Source: Candidatus Poribacteria bacterium
GTDB lineage: Bacteria > Poribacteria > WGA-4E > WGA-3G
Length of the DNA stretch: 64,000 nt
Direction of reading: 5' to 3'
Assembly: GCA_022820835.1 (NCBI GenBank)
Contig: JAJEET010000125.1
Location: forward strand, 1 to 64,000
In this document: piece by piece, positions 23,125 through 32,103 of the stretch
Layout of the letters: the number at the start of each line of letters is the position of its first letter
Numbering within the stretch: the stretch's first letter is position 1
The notes under the pieces: model-generated
Databases searched by the model: none
Told to the model about the DNA's origin: nothing
Seen by the model: only the letters and a program-made list of their open reading frames with translations
Position numbers and translations under genes: made by a program

Positions 23125-25455
23125 ATGAAGCATAATGACGCAACTTCCAAGGAACAAACAGAGGATTCCATTGATTTTCATAGTCTCTTGCGGATCTCTG
23201 CGGATATGTTCGCATGTATCAGTTGTGACGGCAGCTTCACGCCACTCAACTCTGCATGGGAAGACGCTCTCGGGTTCACGGAATTGGAACTCCGGAATCA
23301 GCCATGGTCAACGTTTGTCCATCCAGAAGATAGACAGAAAGCGATGGATAGGATCAAAAAGGTTGAAACCGGTGAAGATCCCGACGCTACCTTTGAAAGC
23401 CGCTTCCGGTGCAAGGATGAATCCTACAAGTGGTTCAGGTGGCGTGTTACGAAAATGTCTGAAAAGAGCCGCTGTTACGTTGTTATAACGGATATTAACC
23501 GACAAAAGCGACTCGAAACAAGGGTGAAAGAGGGTGAAATCCGTTTCCAGCAATTGGCGGTAAAACAAGCGCAAGAAGGGGACCTGTTACATACCTTAAT
23601 GGATCATACGCCTGATCATATTTACTTTAAAGACCAGGAGAGTCGGTTTATCCGTATTAACCGTTCGTTGGCGGAGCAGTTCGGCTTGGAAAATCCGATA
23701 GACGCGGTGAATAAGACTGACTTTGATTTCTTTACACGTGAGCATGCACAACAGGCATACCAAGACGAACAGGACGTTATCAAAACCGGTAAACCGATTG
23801 AAGGGAAACAGGAAAAAGAGACGTGGCCCGATGAACAAGATACGTGGGTGTCAACGACGAAAGTGCCGATTCGTGATAGAGAGGGACGTATTATTGGTAC
23901 TTGTGGCATTTCTCGGGATATAACAGAGTACTATCGTGCGCAGCAAGCACTTCGAGATTCTGAGGCGAATTGGCGTTCGCTTGTTGAGAGTGTACCGGAT
24001 ATTATTTCAACGATTGACCTTGATTATCGGCTTGAGTTTATCAATAGGCTTCCGGCAGCCCTCGGCATGAAACCTCAAGATATCGTCGGGCAGAGCGTTT
24101 TTGATTTCCTCCCTGAAGAGCATCACGGGCGACTTAGAGAGGCTTGCGCAAAGGTCATTGCAACCGGTGAGGTGGCTACCTATGAAATCCAAGGCCTCAT
24201 AAGTGGGTATTGGTATGCCTCCTGCTTGGGACCTATTCAACGGGATGGCGAATTGATCGGGTTCGTGATGGCATCAACGAATATCACTGACCGTAAACAG
24301 GCAGAGATTGAGTTGCAACATAGTGAGGAACGTTTTCGGCGGGCAGTCTTGAATGCACCGCTGCCGATTATGATTCATGCCGAAGATGGTGAGATTTTAC
24401 AAATTAGTCGAGCGTGGACAGAGCTAACAGGGTACACGCTCGAAGATATACCTACGATTCTAAACTGGTTATCGCAGACGGACAGTCAAGAACCTGATGG
24501 TATTGAAGCGCATCTCGAACAGTTGTATAGTTCCACAGGTCGTGTGGTAGAAGGTGAATACGAGATTTTTACCAAGTCCGGTAAAAGACAGATTTGGGAG
24601 TTTAGTTCGTCTTTGCTTGGCGCGTTACCGGATAAAAGACAGCTCGGCATTAGTATGGCACTCGATGTTACGGAGCGAATAAAAACACAAAAAGTGATGC
24701 AGCGTGCGATGGAGACAGCCGAGCAAGCGAGTCGTGCCAAAAGCGATTTCCTTGCGAACATGAGTCATGAATTACGGACACCGTTAAATGCGATCATTGG
24801 GTTCGCGGAGATCCTGCGAGATGAACTCGTGGGTAGCGTTAACACCGAACAGAAAGAATGTATCAATGATATCTATATAAGTGGACAGCATTTGTTGGAA
24901 ATGATTAACGATATCCTTGATCTTTCAAAGATTGAAGCCGGAAAGATGGTACTGCAATTGGAGGAATTTTCTATTGTAGAGGCGGTTGAAGAGGTGAACG
25001 CTATTATTACGGCACTCGCTGTGAAAAAGGATTTGGAACTTACGTTGACGTACAATCGTGATTACATGATAGAAGCGGATCGCGTTAAATTTAAACAGGT
25101 CTTTTACAATTTACTGTCCAATGCCGTAAAATTTACGCCGGAAGGCGGTAAAGTCGCAACGCATCTCGAAATCACTGAGACGGAATTGTGTGGTAATGTG
25201 ATTGATAGCGGTATAGGTATTGCGAAAGCGGATCAGTCGAAACTTTTTGCGCCGTTTACACAGATTGATACCTCGAAATCTCGGCGTTATGGTGGTACCG
25301 GTCTCGGTTTAGCATTGACGCGCCGGCTTATCATGCTGCACGGTGGAGAAATCAGCGTCAAAAGCCAAGAGGGTAAAGGGAGCAACTTCGCTTTGCGGAT
25401 GCCTCTACACCAGTCGGAGCATAGCACTGATGTTGACGCTAATGAAGTCGTATAG
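23125..25455 (+). CDS. Soluble multi-PAS hybrid-less histidine kinase
   Basis: A 776-residue sensor kinase with no membrane segment. Four PAS domains in a row (about 15-130, 150-280, 285-400, 405-520), the first three each followed by PAC-type ends such as YVVITDINRQKRLE and GTCGISRDITEYYRA. HisKA has the phospho-acceptor SHELRTPLNAIIGFAE near residue 547, followed by HATPase motifs: N box FYNLLSNAVKFTPEGG, G1 IDSGIGIA, G2 GGTGLGLALTRRLI. It should sense a cytoplasmic signal (redox or ligand unknown) and phosphorylate one of the two response regulators that follow directly. Confidence 0.92.
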   Translation: MKHNDATSKEQTEDSIDFHSLLRISADMFACISCDGSFTPLNSAWEDALGFTELELRNQPWSTFVHPEDRQKAMDRIKKVETGEDPDATFESRFRCKDESYKWFRWRVTKMSEKSRCYVVITDINRQKRLETRVKEGEIRFQQLAVKQAQEGDLLHTLMDHTPDHIYFKDQESRFIRINRSLAEQFGLENPIDAVNKTDFDFFTREHAQQAYQDEQDVIKTGKPIEGKQEKETWPDEQDTWVSTTKVPIRDREGRIIGTCGISRDITEYYRAQQALRDSEANWRSLVESVPDIISTIDLDYRLEFINRLPAALGMKPQDIVGQSVFDFLPEEHHGRLREACAKVIATGEVATYEIQGLISGYWYASCLGPIQRDGELIGFVMASTNITDRKQAEIELQHSEERFRRAVLNAPLPIMIHAEDGEILQISRAWTELTGYTLEDIPTILNWLSQTDSQEPDGIEAHLEQLYSSTGRVVEGEYEIFTKSGKRQIWEFSSSLLGALPDKRQLGISMALDVTERIKTQKVMQRAMETAEQASRAKSDFLANMSHELRTPLNAIIGFAEILRDELVGSVNTEQKECINDIYISGQHLLEMINDILDLSKIEAGKMVLQLEEFSIVEAVEEVNAIITALAVKKDLELTLTYNRDYMIEADRVKFKQVFYNLLSNAVKFTPEGGKVATHLEITETELCGNVIDSGIGIAKADQSKLFAPFTQIDTSKSRRYGGTGLGLALTRRLIMLHGGEISVKSQEGKGSNFALRMPLHQSEHSTDVDANEVV

Positions 25456-25509
25456 CGAGTTAAACGCGGTAACCTGAGACTGCCGCCGGTTTAAAATAGG
25501 GGACAACCC

Positions 25510-25929
25510 GTGAAAACTGAAAACCCACCTCCAGACGATGAACACACAGAAACGCCGAAGCGGATCTTGGTCATTGAGGATCAGGAGTTAAACCGGAAGG
25601 TTGTGCGGATTGTCCTGCAATCGAAAGGCTATACAGTTGTGGAAGCGACTGATGCTATGGAGGCAATTGCCCGTTTGGAGGACGCTCTGCCACATCTCAT
25701 TCTCATGGATATCGCTTTACCGGGTCAGAGCGGCGAGGATCTAACAAGACGTATCAAAGCGAATTTAGCGTGGGTAGATATACCAATTATCGCGTTGACG
25801 GCTGCAGCGATGTCTGGGGACAGGGAACGTATCCTCAAAGCCGGATGCGATGATTATCTCAGTAAACCGATTGATATTAAGATATTGGTTGAACGTGTAG
25901 AGACTCACCTGAGAAGGGCAGAGACATGA
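25510..25929 (+). CDS. Single-domain response regulator (CheY-like)
   Basis: A 139-residue receiver domain. The acceptor Asp is in HLILMDIALPGQSG, with the acidic pair in VIEDQELN, the Thr in IIALTAAAMSG and the Lys in DYLSKPI. No output domain. It sits 55 bases after the histidine kinase and overlaps the next gene by four bases (ATGA), so all three are translated together. It may act as a phosphate shuttle or sink for the kinase. Confidence 0.92.
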   Translation: MKTENPPPDDEHTETPKRILVIEDQELNRKVVRIVLQSKGYTVVEATDAMEAIARLEDALPHLILMDIALPGQSGEDLTRRIKANLAWVDIPIIALTAAAMSGDRERILKAGCDDYLSKPIDIKILVERVETHLRRAET

Positions 25930-27110
25930 GCGATGAAATAATTTCTGAACGCGAAGGCACCTCAAAGATTCTCGTCGTTGATGATGAGCCGCGGAATGTC
26001 AAAATCCTCCAGATTCAGCTCAAAGCGCGCGGATATACGGTCTATACAGCAGCAGATGGGCTTGAGGCGCTTGATGTCGTCGAGAAGGAGATGCCGGATC
26101 TTATCTTATTGGATATCAACATGCCGAGGATGGACGGTTTTGAGGTCGTTGAACGTATTCGGTCGGATGCAGCGACTGAATTTATCCCGATTGTGATGAT
26201 AACCGCGCTCCGCGATACGCGTGAAAATCGGATTAAGTCAATAGAGGTGGGTGCCGACGATTTTATAGAGAAGCCTTTTGATAGTGTTGAAGTCCTGGCA
26301 CGTGTCCGATCGCTGTTGCGTATTAAGGCGTATCAGGATACGCTCGCGGAACATAATTCGCGATTGGAAGAGGAACTCCAAATGGCACGTAGCATTCAGG
26401 AGATACTGATTCCACAGAATGGTGTCCAGGAGTTATCAGGTTTTCGTATTGCATCCCGTTGTTGTCCGGAAATGGCAGTTGGTGGGGATTTCTATGATAT
26501 CTGGGAAATTGCGCCCAACCGTCTCGGCGTTTTTATTTCTGATGTTATGGGCCACGGTGTATCCGCTGCATTTGTAACGGTTTTTATCAAAACAATTTTA
26601 GCAGAATTCCAGCAACAGATTGAAGACAATCCCGGATACCTTCTTGAAATATTGAATACGCGTTTCAACGATTTGATTAGTTCACGCTTGTTTATGTTCG
26701 CAACGGCGTTCTGTGGGATTATTGATGTCGTGAAAGGTGAACTCGTCTGCGCGAATGCCGGTCACTCATTCCCGCTCTTATACAATTCTGATCAACAGGT
26801 GTACGCTGCTATTGGTGATAAATACGCAGGAAACGGGCTGGGAATTTGGCAGGAATCGTCTTATGAGACGATGCGTTATCCGTTTGACATGTCGAGTCGA
26901 CTGTTGCTTTACACAGATGGTGTTTATGAAGTAAAGAATTCAGATGGTGAGGAGTTTACTGCGGAACGGCTCCAAAAATTGGCGTGTACGTGTTCGGAGC
27001 AGTCGGCTGCGCATCTGATTGCGAGCATCTCTGAGGCGGTTGATACCTTTATAGGTGCCTGTCCTAAAGAGGACGATTTAACGCTTATTGCGATTGAGGT
27101 CGCAGCGTAA
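25926..27110 (+). CDS. Response regulator with SpoIIE/RsbU-type PP2C phosphatase output
   Basis: A 394-residue protein: receiver domain (about 12-130; VDDEPRN, acceptor Asp in DLILLDINMPRMDG, Lys in EKPF), a coiled-coil linker (EHNSRLEEELQMARSIQEIL), and a PP2C-like SpoIIE domain (about 175-390) with metal motifs VGGDFYDIW, FISDVMGHGVSAAF, CANAGHSFPLL and LLLYTDGVYE. Phosphorylation by the upstream kinase would switch on a phosphatase that removes phosphate from STAS proteins. The coiled-coil linker is a known activation element in RsbU-type enzymes. It converges with the RsbW-like gene, five bases away. Confidence 0.93.
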   Translation: MSDEIISEREGTSKILVVDDEPRNVKILQIQLKARGYTVYTAADGLEALDVVEKEMPDLILLDINMPRMDGFEVVERIRSDAATEFIPIVMITALRDTRENRIKSIEVGADDFIEKPFDSVEVLARVRSLLRIKAYQDTLAEHNSRLEEELQMARSIQEILIPQNGVQELSGFRIASRCCPEMAVGGDFYDIWEIAPNRLGVFISDVMGHGVSAAFVTVFIKTILAEFQQQIEDNPGYLLEILNTRFNDLISSRLFMFATAFCGIIDVVKGELVCANAGHSFPLLYNSDQQVYAAIGDKYAGNGLGIWQESSYETMRYPFDMSSRLLLYTDGVYEVKNSDGEEFTAERLQKLACTCSEQSAAHLIASISEAVDTFIGACPKEDDLTLIAIEVAA

Positions 27111-27114
27111 TCGG

Positions 27115-27570
27115 TTAGTGTCTGTTTTCTGTGTTATTGAGAAGTTGAAAACCGACGCGGACATCTGTTCCGCCTGCTGCGTTGATTTGCATTTCGTATG
27201 TATCGGAGAGCGATTTTGCGATAAAAATCCCGTGTCCGCCCTCGTTGCTTGGAGATCGGTTGGCTTCAATTTCTGAGAGCCGTTCGTGTGTTAGCCAGTT
27301 GTTTTGCCCTTTATGCTGCGAACCGGTATCGCACACTAAAATTTCGAGTGTGTGTGCCTTGTTCGTGATTTGTAGTTTAACGCCGACGTTAGCATCAATT
27401 GAGCCGTGATGTACTGCGTTGCTACAAATTTCGTCAATGACCAGTTGAATGTCTGCGACGCGTTTTCTTGAGAATCCGAGATTTTTTGCCAGGTTTCCAA
27501 TAAACGCGCGGACAGGGTCTATATAGAAGACGGCACTCGGTATTTTAAGTTTAATATCTACGTTTTCCAT
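27115..27570 (-). CDS. RsbW-like anti-sigma factor serine kinase
   Basis: A 151-residue GHKL ATPase; the start MENVDIKLKIP at 27570 avoids overlap with the STAS gene. N box DEICSNAVHHG, G1-like VCDTGSQ, and G2 GGHGIFIAKSLSD are present. Such kinases phosphorylate STAS antagonists or bind sigma factors. It follows a STAS gene by 19 bases on the same strand, forming an antagonist-kinase pair that converges on the PP2C phosphatase gene. Confidence 0.88.
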   Translation of the reverse strand: MENVDIKLKIPSAVFYIDPVRAFIGNLAKNLGFSRKRVADIQLVIDEICSNAVHHGSIDANVGVKLQITNKAHTLEILVCDTGSQHKGQNNWLTHERLSEIEANRSPSNEGGHGIFIAKSLSDTYEMQINAAGGTDVRVGFQLLNNTENRH

Positions 27571-27589
27571 GTGCGGATGATGCTTGGTG

Positions 27590-27934
27590 TTAGAATGCGG
27601 CGAGTGCGCTATTTTCGGATTCATAGATTTCGACGACACTGGATGCACCGATTAGATTGAACGTGCGTGTCAAGTTGTCTGCAAGCGCGCAAATTTTTAG
27701 GTCTCCACCGTTTTGGCGGAGCCGTTTTGCGACACCGACAAGGGCGCCGACAGCGGTACTGTTGATATGGCTCACCTGACTCAGATTAACGACGACTTTC
27801 TCGACTTTCTCTGCTAAAAGTTCCTCAAGTACCTTCCGTAAGTCAGATGCTGCGTAGCTGCTCAAGTCTGTTTTAATTTCAAGGATTTTGATTCCAGACT
27901 CCTCCCGAAGTTTCATTAATTTTGTCGAATCCAT
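27590..27934 (-). CDS. STAS-domain anti-sigma factor antagonist
   Basis: A 114-residue STAS protein with ATG 27934 behind AGGGGG. The phosphorylation loop is SHINSTAVGAL, where a Ser-Thr pair replaces the DSSGLG of the other STAS proteins here, so it is a different subclass. Co-transcribed with the RsbW-like kinase from a minus-strand promoter at 27992-28020. Confidence 0.85.
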   Translation of the reverse strand: MDSTKLMKLREESGIKILEIKTDLSSYAASDLRKVLEELLAEKVEKVVVNLSQVSHINSTAVGALVGVAKRLRQNGGDLKICALADNLTRTFNLIGASSVVEIYESENSALAAF

Positions 27935-27991
27935 AATAGATGCCCCCTCTCTCATTAATTGAAGCGATTCGCGGTTCTGAGACTTTTTTTA

Positions 27992-28020
27992 ATCTTATAT
28001 GAAATGCGTAAAAAAGTCAA
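27992..28020 (-). promoter_or_regulatory. Promoter of the STAS-RsbW pair
   Basis: Minus strand TTGACT (28015-28020), 17-base spacer, TAAGAT (27992-27997), about 58 bases before the STAS start. It diverges from the S1 promoter. Confidence 0.55.
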
Positions 28021-28077
28021 ATAAAATTTTCAATTTTTTCAGATATGGTGATATTTTTCTTTTCATAAAAAATCTTA

Positions 28078-28107
28078 TTGCTTTTCTTTAAACATTTATG
28101 ATATACT
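28078..28107 (+). promoter_or_regulatory. Promoter of the ribosomal protein S1 gene
   Basis: TTGCTT (28078-28083), 18-base spacer, TATACT (28102-28107). The leader of about 95 bases contains AAGGAGG at 28152-28158, more than 40 bases before the annotated start, so a leader peptide or an autoregulatory element is possible. Confidence 0.55.
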
Positions 28108-28206
28108 ATTGCGTAACCGATTTGTAAAGTGTTAAAAGCACTTTGAATATAAGGAGGAACTGGCGGATTAACGCTGTCACGCGTTTTTTATGGACCAGGT
28201 ATCTTG

Positions 28207-30774
28207 ATGAACAACGAACTGGCAAATACAAATTCGTCCACTGTTGATGTGGAAGAAGAAAAACACTCAGCTGAAGGATCAGCTGAAATGAATCAGGAAG
28301 TAGCGAGCGAGGCAGAGACTCCAGAGTCTGAACAGACAGCTTCAGCAACTGATGCAGGCGTTGAGGTGCAAGGAGAAGGCACGAGCGATGAAGTGGAAAC
28401 GGCTACTGACGATGTTGATTCTGAACAGGCTGATGATGATGCGTCCCCGGAAGAAGCTGTTGTGGAGGCTGTTGGCGAAACTGATTCCGATGAAGCAGCA
28501 GCACTTACTGATGCAGCGGCAGATGAAGCTGCGGTAGAAGGTGTAGTTGCGGAGGCTGAAGAAGAGGCAGCAACACCTGCCGATGAAACAGTCTCTGAAG
28601 GTGCGTCCGATGCGTCGGAAGAGCCGTTGGAACCAATGAGTCCAGAATCTCTTGAGGAAGCGTATGATAATTCAATAAAAGCGTTTACGGATGGAGAGAT
28701 TGTTAAAGGTGTTGTCGTAGATGTTAACCGTGATGAGGTAATGATTGACATCGGTTTTAAATCGGAGGGTTACATCCCTGCGGCGGAATTTGAATCTGGT
28801 GACAATGATTTGCCGGGTGTCCAAGTTGGCGATGAGATCGATGTTTATATTGTTCGGCGTGAAGATTCGGAAGGGCAGATCGTCCTTTCTAAGAAGATCG
28901 CAGATCAAACACTCATTTGGGACGAGATTGCGGCGGCACATGAATCTGGTGAACCCGTGCAGGGGCGTGTTACGGAACGTATTAAAGGCGGTCTGCGGGT
29001 GAGCGTCGGATCTCTACGCGGTTTTTTACCGGCTTCACAAGTTGAGTTGCGTCCTATCCAGAACCTTGAACAGTATGTAGGACAGACGCTGGATATGAAA
29101 GTTATCAGTCTGAGTAAGCGACGGCATAACATCGTTTTATCGCGCCGCGCATGGTTAGAGACTGAACTTGTCAAGAAGCGTGCGGAGATTCTCAGCACGC
29201 TTGAGGTCGGTCAACGGATTACAGGGGTCGTGAAAAACATAACTGCTTTTGGGGCGTTTGTCGACCTTGGCGGCGTTGATGGACTACTTCATAAGACAGA
29301 TATGTCGTGGAAACGTATCCATCATCCGTCTGATGTTGTTTCTGTCGGCGATGAACTTGAAGTCGAGGTTATCGGCATCGGTCAAGACAACGAGAAAATT
29401 TCGTTGGGTTTGAAACAGATGACTGAGGATCCGTGGGAAAACGTTGATGATAAATATCCTGTGGGGTCTACAGTTCGCGGTGTTGTTGTCAATATTGTGA
29501 ACTACGGCGCGTTCTTACAACTTGAAGAGGGCGTTGAGGGGTTGATCCATGTCTCTGAGATGGCATGGACACGCCGTAATGTCGCCCCCTCACGAATCGT
29601 CAATAAGGGTGATGAGATTGAAGCGATTGTGCTTGAAATTTCGAAGGAAGATAAACGCATATCGCTTGGACTGAAACAGTTACAGCAGAACCCGTGGGAA
29701 CTCTTGGAACAACGGTCTCCTGAAGGTAGTAAAATCATGGGGCGTATCCGAAACATAACCAGTTTTGGCGCGTTTGTCGAAATTGAACCCGGAATTGATG
29801 GGTTAATTCATACCTCTGATCTCTCGTGGACCAAGCGTGGTACTGCAGCAAATGACGAACTGAAGGAAGGTGACGAGATTGAGGTTGTCGTGCTACAGAT
29901 TGATGCCGAGGAGCGTCGCGTCTCATTGGGACTCAAGCAGACACAGCCTGACCCTTGGGAGGAAGTCCCTGAGAAATATAAGGTCGGTTCTGTGGTGCGG
30001 GGTACGATTGTCAATCTCACGAGTTTTGGTGCGTTTACCAAGCTAGAAGAGGGTATTGAAGGCTTAATTCACATTTCGGAACTCGCCGAACATCGCATTG
30101 AAAAGCCGGAAGAGGTAGTATCCGTAGGTGATGAGTTAGACTTAAAGGTTATCAATTTATCGCCGAAGGATCGTCGTATCGGTCTGAGTTTGAAGGCACT
30201 CCTTGCCGAGCAAGCACGCGCCGCTGCACCAGAAGAGGAAAGACCGCCACGGACGCGCCCCGAGCGTTCTTCGCGCCCGCGACGTGAACGTGAACCGCGA
30301 CGACAAATGCCAGCACACGAAGAGACTGTCACCGCATTGGGAGCCTTGCTCAAACAAGAAATGGGTAAGTCGAACGCTGAAAGCGTCGAAAACGCTGAGA
30401 GCACTGAGAGCGTTGAAAACGTTGCAAGTGCTGAAAGTGTTGAGGTTGTCGAAAACGCTGAAAGTGCTGAGAGTGTTGAGGTTATTGAGGACGCTGAAAG
30501 CACTGAAAGTGTTGAGAGCGTTGAGGTTGTCGAAGACGCTGAAAGCACTGAAAGTGTTGAAAGCGTTGAGGTTGTCGAAGACGTTGAAAGTGCTGAGAGT
30601 GTTGAAAGTGTTGAGGTGGTTGAAGACGCTGAGAGCACCGAAGACACTGAAAGTGCTGAGAATGCTGAGGGCACCGAAGACACTGAAAGTGCTGAGAATG
30701 CTGAAAACGTCGAGGATGCGGAAGACTCCGAAAGTACAGAGGAAACCGAAAGCGCGAAGGACTCCGAGAATTAA
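28207..30774 (+). CDS. rpsA: Ribosomal protein S1 with acidic N-terminal and repetitive C-terminal extensions
   Basis: 855 residues from ATG 28207, far longer than the usual 400-580. Six S1 RNA-binding domains occupy about residues 155-685; each has signatures like GVVKNITAFGAFVDL, GLIHVSEMAW and GDEIEAIVLEI. The first 150 residues are almost entirely Glu/Asp/Ala/Ser/Thr. After an Arg/Pro-rich stretch (PPRTRPERSSRPRRERE), the last 130 residues are repeats of 12-15 residues of the type VEVVEDAESTESVES, encoded by near-identical 45-base units at about 30430-30700. S1 unwinds and holds mRNA on the 30S subunit; tails of this size are unusual. Disordered acidic tails could be interaction arms. metK follows with its own hairpin between. 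Confidence 0.9.
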   Translation: MNNELANTNSSTVDVEEEKHSAEGSAEMNQEVASEAETPESEQTASATDAGVEVQGEGTSDEVETATDDVDSEQADDDASPEEAVVEAVGETDSDEAAALTDAAADEAAVEGVVAEAEEEAATPADETVSEGASDASEEPLEPMSPESLEEAYDNSIKAFTDGEIVKGVVVDVNRDEVMIDIGFKSEGYIPAAEFESGDNDLPGVQVGDEIDVYIVRREDSEGQIVLSKKIADQTLIWDEIAAAHESGEPVQGRVTERIKGGLRVSVGSLRGFLPASQVELRPIQNLEQYVGQTLDMKVISLSKRRHNIVLSRRAWLETELVKKRAEILSTLEVGQRITGVVKNITAFGAFVDLGGVDGLLHKTDMSWKRIHHPSDVVSVGDELEVEVIGIGQDNEKISLGLKQMTEDPWENVDDKYPVGSTVRGVVVNIVNYGAFLQLEEGVEGLIHVSEMAWTRRNVAPSRIVNKGDEIEAIVLEISKEDKRISLGLKQLQQNPWELLEQRSPEGSKIMGRIRNITSFGAFVEIEPGIDGLIHTSDLSWTKRGTAANDELKEGDEIEVVVLQIDAEERRVSLGLKQTQPDPWEEVPEKYKVGSVVRGTIVNLTSFGAFTKLEEGIEGLIHISELAEHRIEKPEEVVSVGDELDLKVINLSPKDRRIGLSLKALLAEQARAAAPEEERPPRTRPERSSRPRREREPRRQMPAHEETVTALGALLKQEMGKSNAESVENAESTESVENVASAESVEVVENAESAESVEVIEDAESTESVESVEVVEDAESTESVESVEVVEDVESAESVESVEVVEDAESTEDTESAENAEGTEDTESAENAENVEDAEDSESTEETESAKDSEN
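30380..30745 (+). repeat. In-frame 45-base tandem repeats in the S1 tail
   Basis: Imperfect tandem units encode VEVVEDAESTESVES and variants. Neighbouring units differ mainly at synonymous or Thr/Ala positions. The array may vary in copy number between strains. On the opposite strand the same repeats create a long artificial Ser/Leu/Thr frame. Confidence 0.75.
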
Positions 30775-30824
30775 TGTTTTTGCGTTTTCGTCTGAAATCT
30801 ATAGTTTCGGGATGACGACTGTAC

Positions 30825-30856
30825 GGGTGGGTCGATGTACCCACCCCTTGTCTCTT
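30825..30856 (+). terminator. Hairpin after the S1 gene
   Basis: GGGTGGGT at 30825-30832 pairs with ACCCACCC at 30839-30846 around a six-base loop, followed by a weak T-rich tail (CTTGTCTCTT). A probable terminator or partial attenuator between rpsA and metK. No SAM riboswitch pattern was recognised here. Confidence 0.45.
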
Positions 30857-30936
30857 ATGTACGCGAGTTGGTGGCCGGAGAGACTTGCTCCTATAAAATA
30901 GTATGGAAATAGATATGTAGACGAGGAGACGTGGAA

Positions 30937-32061
30937 TTGAGCAGGAATTTTCTGTTTACGTCCGAATCTGTCACTGAAGGACACCCGGACAAGATCGCAG
31001 ACCAGATATCTGACGCGGTACTTGATGCCATATTTACAACGGACCCGATGGGGAGAGTGGCTTGTGAAACTTTAGTTACGACTGGACTTGCCGTTATTAC
31101 CGGTGAAATCACGACTACGGCAAACTACGATGCCCAACAAATTGCCCGAAAAGTACTGAGCGACATCGGGTACACCGATATTGAATACGGTTTTGATGCC
31201 GAGCGGAGTGCCGTGCTGAGTATCATTGACAAACAGTCTCCTGATATTGCGATGGGTGTGAACCCCGGCGGTGCGGGGGATCAAGGGTTAATGTTTGGGT
31301 ATGCATGTACCGAGACACCGGAATTGATGCCGCTGCCGATTACCCTCGCCCACCAATTGACACGGCGGTTGGCTAATGTGCGTAAAGAGGGTACCCTTCC
31401 GTTTATCCGTCCCGATGGAAAATCTCAAGTAACAGTTGAATATATGGACGACAAACCTAAAGCAGTGACGACTGTTGTTATTTCAGCGCAACACGACCCG
31501 GATGTTAGCGACACCGAGTTAAGGGACGCAATTATTGAAGAGGTTATCAAAAAAATAATTCCTGAAAACCTTCAGTCCCCGGATATAAAATATCATATCA
31601 ATCCAACCGGGCGTTTTGTGACAGGTGGACCGCAAGGGGATGCCGGTCTAACAGGTCGAAAAATTATTGTTGATACGTATGGCGGTATGGGACGGCACGG
31701 CGGCGGTGCGCTATCAGGGAAAGACCCGACGAAGGTGGACCGGAGTGCGACTTATGCGGCGCGGCACGTTGCTAAAAATCTTGTCGCCGCTCGACTCGCG
31801 GATCGGTGCGAAATACAGATATCCTATGCAATTGGCAGGAGTGAACCTGTGTCTGTTATGGTAGACACGTTTGGCACTGGCGATGCGGAAGCACTCGAAC
31901 AACTTGTCAACGCGCACTTTGACTTAACGCCAATAGGTATTATTGAACGGTTGAAGTTACGTCAACCGATCTATCAGAATACCGCTGCGTACGGGCATTT
32001 TGGGCGCGAGGAACCCGGTTTTACTTGGGAAGAGACCGATTACGTCGAAAAACTCCGGTAA
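30937..32061 (+). CDS. metK: S-adenosylmethionine synthase
   Basis: 374 residues from TTG 30937, chosen because GAGGAG ends eight bases before it; GTG 30931 would be too close. It makes SAM from methionine and ATP. Signature segments: [21 protein letters not shown] at the start, the [12 protein letters not shown] hexapeptide region, and GGAFSGKD-like [17 protein letters not shown]. Length is normal. Followed by ahcY after 42 bases, giving synthesis and recycling of the methyl cycle in one unit; SAM is also the substrate of the DUF3419 enzyme and several methyltransferases in the window. Confidence 0.95.
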   Translation: MSRNFLFTSESVTEGHPDKIADQISDAVLDAIFTTDPMGRVACETLVTTGLAVITGEITTTANYDAQQIARKVLSDIGYTDIEYGFDAERSAVLSIIDKQSPDIAMGVNPGGAGDQGLMFGYACTETPELMPLPITLAHQLTRRLANVRKEGTLPFIRPDGKSQVTVEYMDDKPKAVTTVVISAQHDPDVSDTELRDAIIEEVIKKIIPENLQSPDIKYHINPTGRFVTGGPQGDAGLTGRKIIVDTYGGMGRHGGGALSGKDPTKVDRSATYAARHVAKNLVAARLADRCEIQISYAIGRSEPVSVMVDTFGTGDAEALEQLVNAHFDLTPIGIIERLKLRQPIYQNTAAYGHFGREEPGFTWEETDYVEKLR

Positions 32062-32103
32062 GTTAAAGAGCATTTGAAAAAATCCGTAATAAAAAGGAAA
32101 TTG

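Noticed and set aside
30069..30683. A 204-codon Ser/Thr/Leu-rich frame on the minus strand of the S1 gene, and a long Leu/Lys-rich frame on the plus strand at 30203-30901
   Set aside because: Both are out-of-frame readings of the 45-base repeats that encode the S1 tail.
30775..30936. Possible SAM riboswitch upstream of metK
   Set aside because: Only one simple hairpin (GGGTGGGT/ACCCACCC) is seen; the multi-stem core of known SAM riboswitches was not found.
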